From positions 4,154,001 through 4,218,000 of the forward strand of contig VCCP01000003.1 of assembly GCA_005765155.1 (NCBI GenBank): a stretch of DNA of 64,000 bases, given 5' to 3'. Below are positions 23,501-35,527 of the stretch, piece by piece. The stretch comes from Zelopaecilomyces penicillatus (lineage: Eukaryota; Ascomycota; Sordariomycetes; Hypocreales; Pseudodiploosporaceae). The translations under genes were made by a program, and so were the position numbers. The notes beneath the pieces were generated by a model, which was not told the origin of the DNA, ran no database searches, and worked only from the letters and a program-made list of their open reading frames with translations. Position 1 is the first letter of the stretch; each line of letters starts with the position of its first letter.

Positions 23501-26441
23501 TCTGAGCATATTAGGTGAAAGCATCGAATGACCAGAGGCGCCTGGCATCCACCAGCTGTTGGGGGCTGGGAGGGACTTTTCGCATCTCTTCAAGGTCGAG
23601 ATTTGGTCTATAATAACCAAGTCCTTGCTCGTATGCTGGTTCCGTTCTCAGTCAATAGCTAAGTCGAGAAACACCCATCATGTATTGATGGATGCCTCGC
23701 ACATAATCTCATAACAACCATAACATATTGGTGGAAGAGATGAGACTTTTGAACACCCACTTGTTGACAATCTTAGGCAGTGTAATTTTCTTCCAACTTC
23801 TCGTGACTCCTGCTCTCAGTTGCTTCAAAACATGAAGCCTAGTTGGGTCTTTTGCTCTGTCCTGCTTTCGTCAAGATCAGAGCTGCAGTAATGTAGTGTC
23901 AGACCTGTACCAGGAGGTTGACCCAGCTAGTCATTCCATCTACAATCTCGTAAAACAAACGTCATGCTCTAGATGAGAATTGGAAAGGTTCAAGTATATA
24001 ACAAGCTCAATTGTAGAGAATGTGACACGCTTCCTGTCGATTGTTCAGGTATTTTTGCGACATGAAATCAGATGAGGTTGGTGAGATGAACGTTGGTTCT
24101 GCCAATGGTCGCTCTGGCTTTGCCCTTCTTCTACCAACCAATTGCCAGTGCCTTCGCCTGACGATGTTTCGCTTATCGTAGCAATAGAAGCTTATTATTG
24201 ATCACATGAGGCGGGTACGAGGCCCGATGTCTCGGGCCGCGCCACATCAGGTTTCAGAGAAGGTGCCTGGTTGCAAAGCAACTTGCAGTGTCAAGGAACT
24301 ATCGAAACCTGCACTCGAACGTGTTTGTTATTGTATTGCAAGCTATATTTCTTGTCGTTCCTCATCGTGCTTTGGCCTCAATTAGCATGAGGGTTCATCT
24401 CAGATATTTTGCTTGGAAGGGTAACGCCCTACTTTGTGGTTAGACAGAATTATCGAAGACCACTTTTATGGCCCTATACCTCAGACGACTCTGCTGCACA
24501 AGGTGTATCAGAATTCATGTAGCTTGCCTCATTTTAGATCGAGATCGTCACCAGGGCATGCTTGGACGTCGCCGCTGCACCGGACTGTCGGGAAGCCTAA
24601 ACTATAGATCTTCGTTCCGGCGGACGCACATTCCCCCCCTAACGCAAGGCCATAAAAGCCTGTGTGTTTGGTGAACCGCGCGAGTAGATGAGGCGGCACG
24701 AACCCGCCGAACGGAGGGGTGTGACGAACAAGCACACAGGGGAGGTGAGGTTGACTCTGAAACTCACCAAGTTGTGGCGTATGCTTGGACATGTTGAAGC
24801 GCCCCCAAAGAGTCTCATCAGGGGTAGGCATCCATGGAAATCGATAGGAGCATGTTGCCAAGAAAGTTGATCTGAGTGTAGCGTGCAATGCCGGCAGTTG
24901 AGGACGAACATGATGCAATTTAGTTGAGTGCTGTTGAGATGGTCCATCAGACCTATTCGTTTCGGAAGAATCAGAACGGGTGGACAAATGCCAGACATGA
25001 ACTCGAGTGATAGCATAGACCATTCCACATTGAAGGGTTCCCCTTCATGTTCTATTCTAGGTTTCAAAATTGCGCTGAGCCAGCAAATATTAGTTTAAAT
25101 TTACATGTGTTCAATCTATAATAAAGAATACCATTGGATATTTATAATGTTTTAATTCAGGGATAACTAGCTTCAAGTAAGCAACATGTCTTGTGCAAAT
25201 CGGCGAGTTCCAAAGCTGATAACCTGAACATAGGCTGTAATTAATGTAAAGAGTCTAGAAGATAAAAGAAAACCACCAGGTCTCTGTACATCCGTGCATT
25301 GAACTAGGATTCGCACTTGTGGCTTTTTCAAACTCTGATTGAGTTTTGGACTGTAATTTTGTACGTGAAGAAGCCCGTGCAACGTGTTCAATAACACTCT
25401 CTGATGACGAAGCATAAAAGGGAGGGAAGAATTATCAGTTAACAGCGTTTCAGGCGTTACTGCCTGAAGCAGATATAGCCCTGAGATGTAGCTCAGTTGT
25501 GCCTCAACGAGCACAATACTCTAGATATTTCGTTGATTCAAAATGAACTGAATGGTTTTCTCGGGTCTGATACGGCGCGGAACTTCATTAGCTGTCTGGT
25601 TCTTGTTCTCCTATTCGTTTCATGCAGATCTAAATAGGCAGTCCGAACTTGATGTATGTTTACAGTAACTCTACCATATATATTGTATTAAATATGATAT
25701 TTGACTTTGTCTACCTGTCCCATACAACGATATACCCTCCCTTGCCTTCCTCCACGCTCAATTAAAACATCTAACTATTACCCAACTATATGATGCACGA
25801 ATTTTGTTTTAGACGCGTGCTCTTAAAGGTAGTCAAAGGAACACTCTAGCATCGTCCACTTCTATAAACCTCCATTTGACAGTTTTTAGCCATCACTTAA
25901 CATGGCAATGTATCCTGATAAATCAATCTTCAAGTAGTTGCTACTTCTATTGCCTTTCAAAATACCAAGTAGATTATGATCATTCAAGCAGTTACTTATC
26001 GAATTTTGTTTGATGTGTCTAAAGTCCGTATGGCTTCGGTAAGGAGAGAAAGGCTGCTGCTGACAGCTTGATTAAGTTTCAGAGATGTATTTCTTGAGCT
26101 ATGATTGATTAGAAATGCTGAAAGAGCGGAGGTTTTTCTTCCCCGCGAGACTTATATGTGATTTGTTGATCGATAGTTTTGATAGATGGGGTATGTTTTG
26201 CTGGGATGAACTAGAAAAATGGAATTTTACTAGTGTTATATATTAACTTTCGAGCCCATATACTTAAATTCATCAAGGTTTAGCCAATTAGACTTGTAGT
26301 TATATTATCTACTGTTCGCTGTAAAAGAAATTATCCATGCTCATTGACTGGTTGGGTTTTGCATTCCCTTGTTTACTGCTTGCTTCTGGAAGAATTAAAG
26401 ATGATTATTGACCGATTAGTCCAATAAAGCTATGGTTATGG

Positions 26442-26877
26442 GTCTTGCTATTCGCAACCGCAGCTGTAGGTCTCAGCAGAGTTCATGCTATATCAAACTT
26501 CAAGCTCTTCCCCTCACAACTATTCCCCACAGCAAAGACATGGGAACGTATAGTGTATTGCAAAAACTCTGTCTGGGCAAAGAGGTAATGGCCTTGTTAG
26601 AAAAAGGCTTATGAAAATGGCGATGGTTTTCAGTTATATAATAACACAACAGCCTTAACCAGAGCCTTCATAAAAAACAACCTCTGGATCAGACCTCACG
26701 TCATATTTCGCAACAGCCTTTATAAAAGCCTTCATTAAGCGAACGGATAGAGAGAATTTACACTGCTCTATTCATTCTCTTGCATTGATACCAGAAATCA
26801 GCGCTACGACACAGTGGTGAGAAGCAAGCATAGAACCCTGGCTCTGCCTAGAATTCTGCAGTTGCGAATAGCAAGAC
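26442..26877. repeat. 22-bp inverted repeat pair flanking 392 bp
   Basis: The arm at 26442-26463 is the reverse complement of 26856-26877 with a single C/T difference. The core word is CTTGCTATTCGCAAC. The arms enclose 392 bp of AT-rich sequence, and the pair could be terminal repeats of a small non-autonomous element, although no target-site duplication is evident. Confidence 0.5.
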
Positions 26878-27290
26878 TCTACTACAGATGCGAAGAGAAA
26901 GGCTCCAGTAGCAAGTATCCAGATAAGACCTCGGATAGAGTCTCGTAACGATAATGAATGTCATCGTTGCAATAGACACGCGCTGTTCCCCGTTTAGAAT
27001 GAGCCAAACACATGGATTTTGTACGTAGAGCCTGCATATGCAAGACCACCATCTACCATTTAATAGGTACCCGGTAATCTCTAAAGTGGCGGTGTATTGC
27101 TCTTCTGCACCTTTTTCTTCTTCATAAAGCAAACCATTTTGTTGAAGCTTACAATTCCAGTGGCTGATATTTAATTGAGACAGATGAACAATCAAGTTCA
27201 GAGCATGAGTTAGACTAAGGCCGCCTGTCATCCAGTACGGCTAGGTTTTGATAACATGTTAGCTCCCGTTGCTATTCTAAGCCCACCGGC

Positions 27291-27327
27291 GTGTCTGGAA
27301 AACTCCGTGTCTGGAAAACTCCGTGTC
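27291..27327. repeat. 16-bp tandem duplication
   Basis: Two perfect head-to-tail copies of GTGTCTGGAAAACTCC (27291-27306 and 27307-27322) followed by the first five bases of a third. Confidence 0.9.
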
Positions 27328-28403
27328 AGATTTCCATTCATTATTCATTAATTCGTAAGACACTCACTCACCGCTGGTACGGCTTAGAGATCTACGTTCG
27401 AGTCAAAGCTCGCCACCACCGTCAAAGCCATATTGTCTGTCGTTCTCACACCCCAAAATGGGGAAGAAATAAACAAAGAAAAAAATATGGATTAAAAGCT
27501 CACATCTCGTTAAGCCTTTGAACATGATACCAATTCAGGTTACAAAGTACGAGTCGATAGCCCCCATGCTCGAGATGCGGGTCCCTCATGATAGCCCATG
27601 TCATTGCCGTCGCTCCGCACAGTCTCGTCAGCCACTTTTTGGGATCGTACACCTCCCCCTTCCCCACCAAATTTCTCGCGGCTTAGGACCAGGACGGTAG
27701 TTGTTGAGATAATGTACAGTACGTTAAGGAATAGCCGAGCTAACCAGCTATCTAGCATTACGACGCTTTTCCATAAGTGCCTAGATCCATCTGCCTGTCG
27801 GATGGAGATCTGCTGCAATGTTTTTTTCGGCGAGGATCCCAGGTCCCCTTGAGGAAGTTAGATCCGATAAATGGGGAGGCTACCCGAACTGAATCATGCA
27901 TACATCCGTTTTACCCTCCGAGGGTTCACCCTCACTCTTCCGCAATGAATCGAATCTGGGTTGGTTTTACTTATTGTGATACACTTTGCGCACTTCTTTC
28001 GTCTTGAACGGACAAGGCCGATGCATAGAATGACAGAAGATACGGGGCTCCGAATATAATGAGGGAAATAAAAGAGAAAACGAAGAGATGAAGTAGTTTT
28101 GCTAAAAAGGCGGATCGTTCACGGCTTCCCCAGCGTAGATTTGGTTAAGGGTCTGATATCTCCGATCCGATTTCCTCTCTGAAATCCCGACACTGTCCAG
28201 AATTCATGGCAGTGATATGCCTATCTGGGATGCACCGGGGGCTTTTATTGATTAGTAACCATACACTTTTCATGTGCTTGGTAGCGATCGCCAGTCCTAG
28301 AACCAATCTCCACATGCTGTCCCCTCAATCCTTGATGTGGCATGTTCAGACCGGGGATGCGGAAAAAGTAGCCGACTAAGTGCTTTCTTTTGGAAATGAC
28401 TCC

Positions 28404-28414
28404 GGGGGGGGGGG
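28404..28414 (+). repeat. G homopolymer run
   Basis: A run of about eleven G in otherwise mixed non-coding sequence. Confidence 0.7.
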
Positions 28415-31400
28415 ATGGTGGGTTTCCCAATACGGCTGGATTTTGCCAAGATTAGTCAAGCAAAACAGACATGGGGGTTGGCTAGGGATAGAGCCAAGCT
28501 GCCATATCATGAACGAAGAACATTCCGGGTACAATGAAGAAGCTCAAGTAGTATCCGCTTTGGAGACCATGCTTTGAGAATTTATGTGTATGTACATGTA
28601 GCAGACTATTGTAAATGCTAAGGTTAGGTTTACTACGCAAGATTTAAAGCATCTATCAGCCTTATTGCCGATAACCGATCTGTCTGTTGTGTCGGGAACA
28701 TGAGTAAGTCGGCACATCTTAGATTCCTGGCACCGTGGATTACCTGTAGACACAGCTTTTTGCAAAGAGGGAGTATATAATCAGCCATGTGAGCTCGGAT
28801 GACAGCACCAGGAATCTGATCTCACCTTTTGTCAGGACGGTGCCTCTGAAAACATGTCAACTTCTATCCTAATTTCTTAGTGGGCGGGCACTAATGAACG
28901 CCATCTGACAAACGGCTTAGCCTTGGTGGTTCTACCAAAATTATGGGCAATACAGTTGATGCCGCTGCTGTTTGACTGGCTTATTATTCACTTGTCATGT
29001 TTTACAACCAGCAAACTAAATGGGCACCAAAGGGGTTATACCGCAGGATGTGGTACTTGCTGAGCATCGAGTGAGCTATTCATGCATACTGCATGACCTG
29101 ATTCTGTACTAGCCAAGCAGCCGACTGCACTGGGTGGAGGCATGACAAGGGCCTGGTTCGATGGACTGGTAGTTCAAGGGCCCATGAACTATGTATAGAC
29201 TGATCCCGGGTAGATGAAAAAAGCAAGCAAAAAGGAAAATAGGTCAACAACGTGGAAAGAGAGCATCGATACTGGCCTTGCCCGAGAAAGTGGCTTTCCA
29301 GCTTATTTAGGTGCATTGTCGGAAATAGGTTGGAGTAAGGTCCAAGCAATCAAATAGACTAGACATCAGCAGATAAGGCGCCATAGACTGACTCGAGATC
29401 GCGGGGATGAGTCGAGTTTGATTAACCAGGGTTACGGGCGTCCGAAGTCAGCAGGTCGTCGCTGGCTGGCATGGTGCTGCAAGCGCTGACACGGAAAACA
29501 CACCTTGACATGCAGCCGACGCAGATCAGGGCGTAGTTTATCCAAACAGGCCACAATATTCGTAATGAATAGTTGTTGCAGCTTTGGCGATTTGATCTTG
29601 ATTTATGATGGCATACAAACTCGCACAGAGGCATGTTTTGTGGTGGCGTGGCACGCCAGTCTGTCCACATCTACTGTCTACGTAGTATGTGTCGTTCCGA
29701 GCGTGCGGTGCGCAGTTTGGGGGCTGAGGTGACAAGTTGAGCCAAGTTTCTCGTTTAGCACGGACGGCGTTTGGGAACGTCGATCCTTCGATTAGACTCG
29801 CTGAGCCATTTCCATAACCTAATAAGCGAGAGAGAAGCAGGCGGTAAAGAACAGCTCGTGGCATGTGCAGCGAGGGAGTGCGGCTGCCCATTGCCAGGGT
29901 CAAGTACATTGACTGCATGGCAAAGCAGTAACAATGACAGGTAGAATATGTTAGTGACATGCAGTCGGATCGTTGCTTTTTTCCTCAGCCGTTTTCAAGG
30001 GTGTCTCCTGAGATCTGAACCAACTAGTGCTGAATCTGGCTGCGCTTAGACGCTGATTGGTATGTCTTCGAGTGGTTTCGAGATGGAAAGCCTCCCGGCC
30101 ATGACAATAGGATACCTAAGCAAACCAAGCTCGTAAGGTAAGGTCAACCGACATACTACGCAGGGCATCGCATCCCGCGTTACCGTGCCGGATGCGAGGG
30201 ATGAGCCCGCCAATTTACGCACGTTGCATGGGTCCGTCTGCTTGGGTCCGCGTGCTTCGAAGAACGCCACCCGCAAGAGCTGCAGCATCCCCCCTTCACC
30301 TTGAAGCATGCCTTGACTGGACCAGACTTGCATGCGGGCCGGCGTCTCTGCGCGCTCCAAGCACGCCACATTGCGTGGGTTAAGCCATGTCTCAGCCGGT
30401 CCAACGCAACGGGGGGCAGCGCAGCGTTCATATCTGCTGCCAAGCTGCCACCGCGGGGTGGGGTGCAGTCGGAAGAAGAGAATCAAGTGCCTATTACGGG
30501 ATATGTATGTAAGAACGCAAGAGGGTGGTGGTGACTGAGCAACATGAAGGCCAACCGAGTGGAAGAGCGAAGGCCTCACCGTTATGCCGCTGTGTATGGC
30601 GCTAACAAGCCAAAGGCTGCTTCGAAGCCTCGTACGAGGGAACAATAGCTTGAAATTCAAAAAGCTGGGCGAACGTGGTGGCTGAAGAGGGTTTCCAGCA
30701 GGGAGAGGGTGCAGTGCCGGCGGCGTCGGCACCTGAGCGATGATCCGGGTAAGTGGGATATGTCACACGGCAGGCAACTCGCTTTGGGTCGCCGAGCTGC
30801 TGGACCAATACCCAAACTCCCGGTTGACGGCGAAGGTTCGAAGGCTGTCGAACCAACGAGGGAACGAAGCATTCTGCGTTTGTAAACACAGGATAGTTAA
30901 ACCACTGGCAGCGCAAGAGAGGAAGAGCAGCCCTATTCACCGGACAGTCAAGCGCAAGGCAGGCAGGAACAATCAGTCTTGCTCGGAAGAGCACATTTTC
31001 CGATGCTGCTCACAGTCCCACCAGCTCTCAGGCTGTTTCCCGAAAAGAAGACTCCGATGCACCATGTTCCCCATTCATGTTTCATCTCCTAGCCAAAATT
31101 TCTGGATATATTCAATGAAGATGACGTCTGACTAGGTCCAGCATACATAAGCCTTTTCTCCTCCAGGTGACAAACCCGGCGATGCACCGTACGCCGAGCA
31201 CAGCTTCGGTATCAGCCTCCTTCAACCCAACATCACGTTTTGCCCCCCTCCCTCCCCCGAGAGTAGAACGGAAGATCATAGCACTAATCATAGCTATGAG
31301 ACAGGCCTGTCGCGTGCCGCCTGCGCCTGCATGTTGGTACTGTGTCAGAGTCGTGCATGTACGTACAGTAAGTTAGGTGTTACTATCCCACCGGGGCAGA

Positions 31401-33463
31401 GAAGTCCGCTGGTTTTAATTGTCTTCGTATGCCGCCTTGCTTATTGTATTTACAAGCACATGTACGAGGTAGCTTTTCAAAAATAGTAAAAGGCGACAGC
31501 AAGCCAAAAGGACGGGAACCGAATGCGAAGGCGACCGCCACGCCTTGCGCCTCAGCTTAGCATATTGTACTGTATGTGCTAATGCATCCAGGCCCCACGG
31601 AATACCCCGACGATCAGAGAAGAAGCTTCTTGCCCTGAGCCCACCACTGTTTAAGTTACTTCCTCAGGCCCGAGAAACAATCCGCCAACGGATCTAGTGT
31701 ATTGACTGGTTCTCCACCGAAAGAGGAAGGGCACTGCCGCCGCCGGTCTGAGCTCCAGTTCGCAGCAGCGGCATTACAGATACGACTGTGAAAGTCGGTT
31801 TATGCTCTGAAACATCATGCCGGCAACAGTACCGCTCCATTCCGGCGGCCCGGGGGGCGTAACACACACAGTCATGTTCTTCATACATAGAATGTGGTGG
31901 AGGTTTGCAGAGAAGATAAATAAAGAGCGATTGCATTTGGAAATCAGGGCACCGCTTGGACGGACATCCCAAGCCCAGCCCGAAGCTGAAAAAGATGGCG
32001 TTCGGCTGTAGATGCGGCGCGCCCCCCTTCTGCATCAATGGCCACAAGGCCCAATGGCCGGCCTGTCCTCCAGTCGATCCTGGCGTTGACCTATTGTATT
32101 GTTCCCAAATGCCGGAACCAAGCTACCGCACGCCCGCTGGCGACGCGCACTCCCACACCCCCCCCTCTAATTACACGAACTCTACATTTCGTACGAGTGG
32201 GGAGGGTGCATCCTTAAAAGTTTGCCCGTCGCACGGAGCCATGGGCACGCAATGTGGCTGCGTGAGATAATCATGACATGATGATCACCGTTGTTTTTTA
32301 TGACGCCTTCTTTCATCCAGCATTTTGTCCGTGCAGGCACCAATGGAGAGAAAAAAAAAGAAGCCTTCTGTCGTTTAGTTAGTTCGCAGAGGGGACGCGT
32401 CTACAACACACATCGCTCTCGGCTTGGCATCTTCCCAATATTGCCACATTCTTCAATGCCCCCGCAAAGTCAAAGGGAGGAAGGTAAATAAGTAACTGCG
32501 CTTTCATTCCAGGTGGGGATTGTATTTGGAAGGGTTCTGCAGTCAAGGATATGGAAAAGAAGGAGATCATGGCTTCTGGACTGGATCTAGTATGGAACCA
32601 GGAAGAGACTTCAGGGGTTGAAATCTACGGGCATGCCAAATTAAGTTAGCCGGCCATGCCTAAACCTGTCGAATCGCCCCATGTTAAATCGCCCCAAACA
32701 GGCAGATGGATGTATCGCATCGCCAGTGCCAATTGTAGACAATTTAGGCTCCAAGGCCCGACGGAGCTTTCTTTTCACACTTGGTTCAGGTATTGGTTAG
32801 TATGGGCCAAAGAGGGAATGGTAGGCGACGCTCCAAGTTATTAGGATTTGTTGAACATGTTTCGGATATCCTGGGGTGAAATTGATTGCACTGATTACTG
32901 AGTGTTGCAGGATGAGTGAAGTCTTTGCCTAATGGAACTTGGCATGTTCTGGGCACAAGAAGGATGATGACAAGCGAAATTAAAGTGCAATAGAGTTGAA
33001 AGATTCACAGTTGTTGTATTGTATTGGTATATCCACCAAGAAATATTTGTCCCAAATCAGCAACGCCGCCCCATGTGCTTTGACTTCCTAGTCAAGCACC
33101 TTCGTTTCTACAGTGCCATTTCCTGAACAGAGGAGCCTATGTCCTGAGCTTTTCCACTACGTACACAATGATCTAGAAGAGGAAAAGAAATTAAAAAAAA
33201 AAAAGAAGCAGATACACCCCAACACCTTGCAAGAATCCCACCGTAAAAAGGAAAAAAAGTAAAGCAACTGACTCGCCGAAGATGCATTTTGAATGCACAT
33301 CGGGCGGTAGCAAAGTGCTTTTGTTGCTTTGGCTCGGAAGCCCCAATAAAACAAAAGAAAAGAATAAAGCCGTTACAAGAAGAAGAATGTAGAAAAGAAT
33401 ATTCCGAGTGTCCCGCACGAGGTTTTAATCTTGTGTAAAGTCCCATAATAAGACGCTAGGTGC

Positions 33464-34483
33464 TTACGAAAGAATGGGTGCGGATCCAGCTCCCATATCA
33501 AATCCATGGCAACCTCGTTCGTGTCGTTTCATGTTGCTGCGTACACTGAATGCTTTTCCGCAGCCGCCATGTGGGCATTTGAAAGGCTTTTCACCAGTGT
33601 GAGAATGGCTGTGAATACGCAGGCTACTTGGCCGACTGAAAGCTTTGTTGCACGTTTGACAGATGTATCGGTCCTGAGTTGGTGGATATGACGAAGACCC
33701 ATGCAGTGGGCTCATGTAGTGGTGATGCTGCCACATATTGGCGCCAGATGAAGGCGCGTAGGATACAGGAATAGCAAGAGGCGGGAAGTTTTGTGGTAAA
33801 GGGCGCTGGTAGACTAGTCCCGAGTGCTGGGATTGAGGCCCTGTTCCGGTCTGCATCGGTGGCTGGTAGTACGGGTGCATCGGCGTCTGGCTGGGAGCAC
33901 ATGTCGTTGTCGACACAGCATGTCGGATAGTGTGGTCTGGAAAAGATTCTCGAGGAACTCGTGACATACCCATCCGCGGCCGGTGCAGATCCGTCTCAAG
34001 TGGAGGAGTTGTCTCATAGAAGTGGCCACGAGTTGACATGTTGGGTACCTGTCCAAAAAGTTTCACAGTTGGTGAATGATGGGAGTCGAATGATGCTTCC
34101 GTTCCCATAGGTGGCGTGGGAGGAAGTCCACCTCTTCGATGATGCGAAACTCTCGCATGAGAAGAACCAGGTCGGCTCTCTGACTTCATAAGCGGCGTGA
34201 CCTGTTTCGACAGTTGTCCCCTCGCTATACGTAGTATGGTCAGCTTCTATAAAACCTCATCACGATACATGCAACCCTAGTCCATACCTTCAAATCGAGG
34301 AGAGTTATGCTGTGAAATCGGTGAAACCTCGCCTGTGGGTGAACCGGCGTCGGCGAGACCAAGAAGATTGGATATTGAGGGAAGAGAGCACCTGGAATCA
34401 TCCATCGGGGGCGAGGGAGGTGCATGTCGATAGGGCTCCCGATAGTGAGGAGTGTAATGCGAAGACATCACTGAAGTGGCCAT
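33464..34483 (-). CDS. Two-finger C2H2 transcription factor
   Basis: Two exons, 34483-34288 and 34224-33464, joined across a 63-nt phase-1 intron, giving 318 residues. The N-terminus has conserved low-complexity boxes PPSPPMDDSRCSLPSISNLLG and LPPTPP; the middle is rich in Pro, His and Ser, with PLPQNFPP and WQHHHYMSP before the fingers. The two C-terminal zinc fingers are YICQTCNKAFSRPSSLRIHSHSH (252-274) and FKCPHGGCGKAFSVRSNMKRHERGCH (280-305), linked by TGEKP. This layout is that of the Aspergillus MtfA/FlbC/Azf1-like regulators, which influence development and secondary metabolism; which one is orthologous I cannot decide. It stands alone in a gene-poor tract, as developmental regulators with long control regions often do. 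Confidence 0.85.
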
Positions 34484-34944
34484 TGCTGCGTTCTCCTCAC
34501 GAGTTTGGCAACCTCTGGCAGTGTTTTATTTTTGCTCCGGTTGTGATAGAAAGCGTTGGACGGCAGCTAAGATAATAAGAGAGCCAGGGAATGGTGGGGT
34601 TTCGAAGAAGAAGAAAAAACAGAAAATCCTTGTTACTGGCGGCACAGACTGGAGGTTGGTAAGTGCTGGAGACGGTAGATGGCGAGATATGCAGATGTTT
34701 GAGACTTGAATCAGAACAAGCTTTACTGGCGTAGGAGTAGAGATGGGGGCCAGCCAGGTATAAGTAATCCCAGTGGGACGGTGGGCTGAGGTTGGATGTG
34801 GAGCAATCTATCAGATCTGTAGACAACCCACAGAGGAGCTTCGAGGTGGTGCCAAGTTGTCTTTACTTCTTACGCTGTCGCAGAATTTGGGAGCGGTCCG
34901 CCGTCCATGGTGGCCTTCCATGCCCAGCCAGTCCGTACAGTATG

Positions 34945-34958
34945 CCCCCCCCCCCCCC
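34945..34958 (+). repeat. C homopolymer run
   Basis: Fourteen consecutive C about 460 bp upstream of the C2H2 start codon; the gene is on the opposite strand, so it reads as a G-run in the sense direction. Confidence 0.8.
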
Positions 34959-35492
34959 TCCAAATGACTGACCAAGAGCCAAACCTGCCGGGGGGGTGTA
35001 TGTACGACCAGCTTCATTGTCTCTTTTTCTGCTAGGTGTAAAGCGTATCGCATTCGCATGGGCATTTGCATGGGCATGGGCATGGCTTGGGCGATTGTAC
35101 AGTACGCCAGGAGAAGGGGTGGCCTGTAATTATCAGTGAGCGTGGGACGAGGGTGTGGGCGAACTCCGTAGCTTGCTTTGAGCCTGTTCTCAGTGGTCTC
35201 CCAACCGGGGCCGCGGATAGAGATCGTGGGCGTGTGGTTGTTGCTGTGTGGGCGTGGTGGAAGAGGGTGTGGTGGGAGAGGGTGTGGTGGACCAGTTCAA
35301 GGATTTTCATCATTGATCGCTGTCGTGGTAAAACGGCTTGGGGTCGATGTGGGACTGTGGATTAATGCACAGGGGGTAAAACGTGAGCACTGGGCGCGCC
35401 GAGCTCTCTTAGAGCCCTGCAGCCACGACCGAACAAACAGCTCTCCGATGACAGTATTGCCTCTTGTCTGGCGTCTCAGCTCTGTGAGCGGT

Positions 35493-35527
35493 TTTTTTTT
35501 TTCTTCTTCTTCTTCTTCTTCTTCTTT
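35493..35527 (+). repeat. T-run followed by TTC trinucleotide repeat
   Basis: T10 followed by about eight TTC units, about 1 kb upstream of the C2H2 start. It is a polypurine tract on the sense strand of that gene. Confidence 0.85.

Larger units (their letters stand above)
19531..33463. other. Large gene-poor tract
   Basis: Almost 14 kb with no gene I can support. Open frames are short, overlap in several phases or lack ATG starts. The first part (19.5-23.3 kb) is GC-rich with simple repeats; 25-27.3 kb is AT-rich with TATA-like stretches and an inverted repeat pair; 29.7-32.3 kb is GC-richer again. Decayed mobile DNA or non-coding transcripts may be present, but nothing in the sequence proves either. 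Confidence 0.5.

Noticed and set aside
24529..25067. Frames of 142-164 codons on the minus strand
   Set aside because: They overlap in different phases, and the peptides resemble no known family and lack intron signals.
29158..29175. GGTTCGATG resembling a tRNA T-arm
   Set aside because: The flanking bases do not pair as a T-stem, and no acceptor stem is found at the right distance.
30046..30732. 228-codon open frame on the minus strand
   Set aside because: It starts at GTG, not ATG; the composition is random Pro/Arg/Ser; other phases are open over the same GC-rich bases; no family motif is visible.
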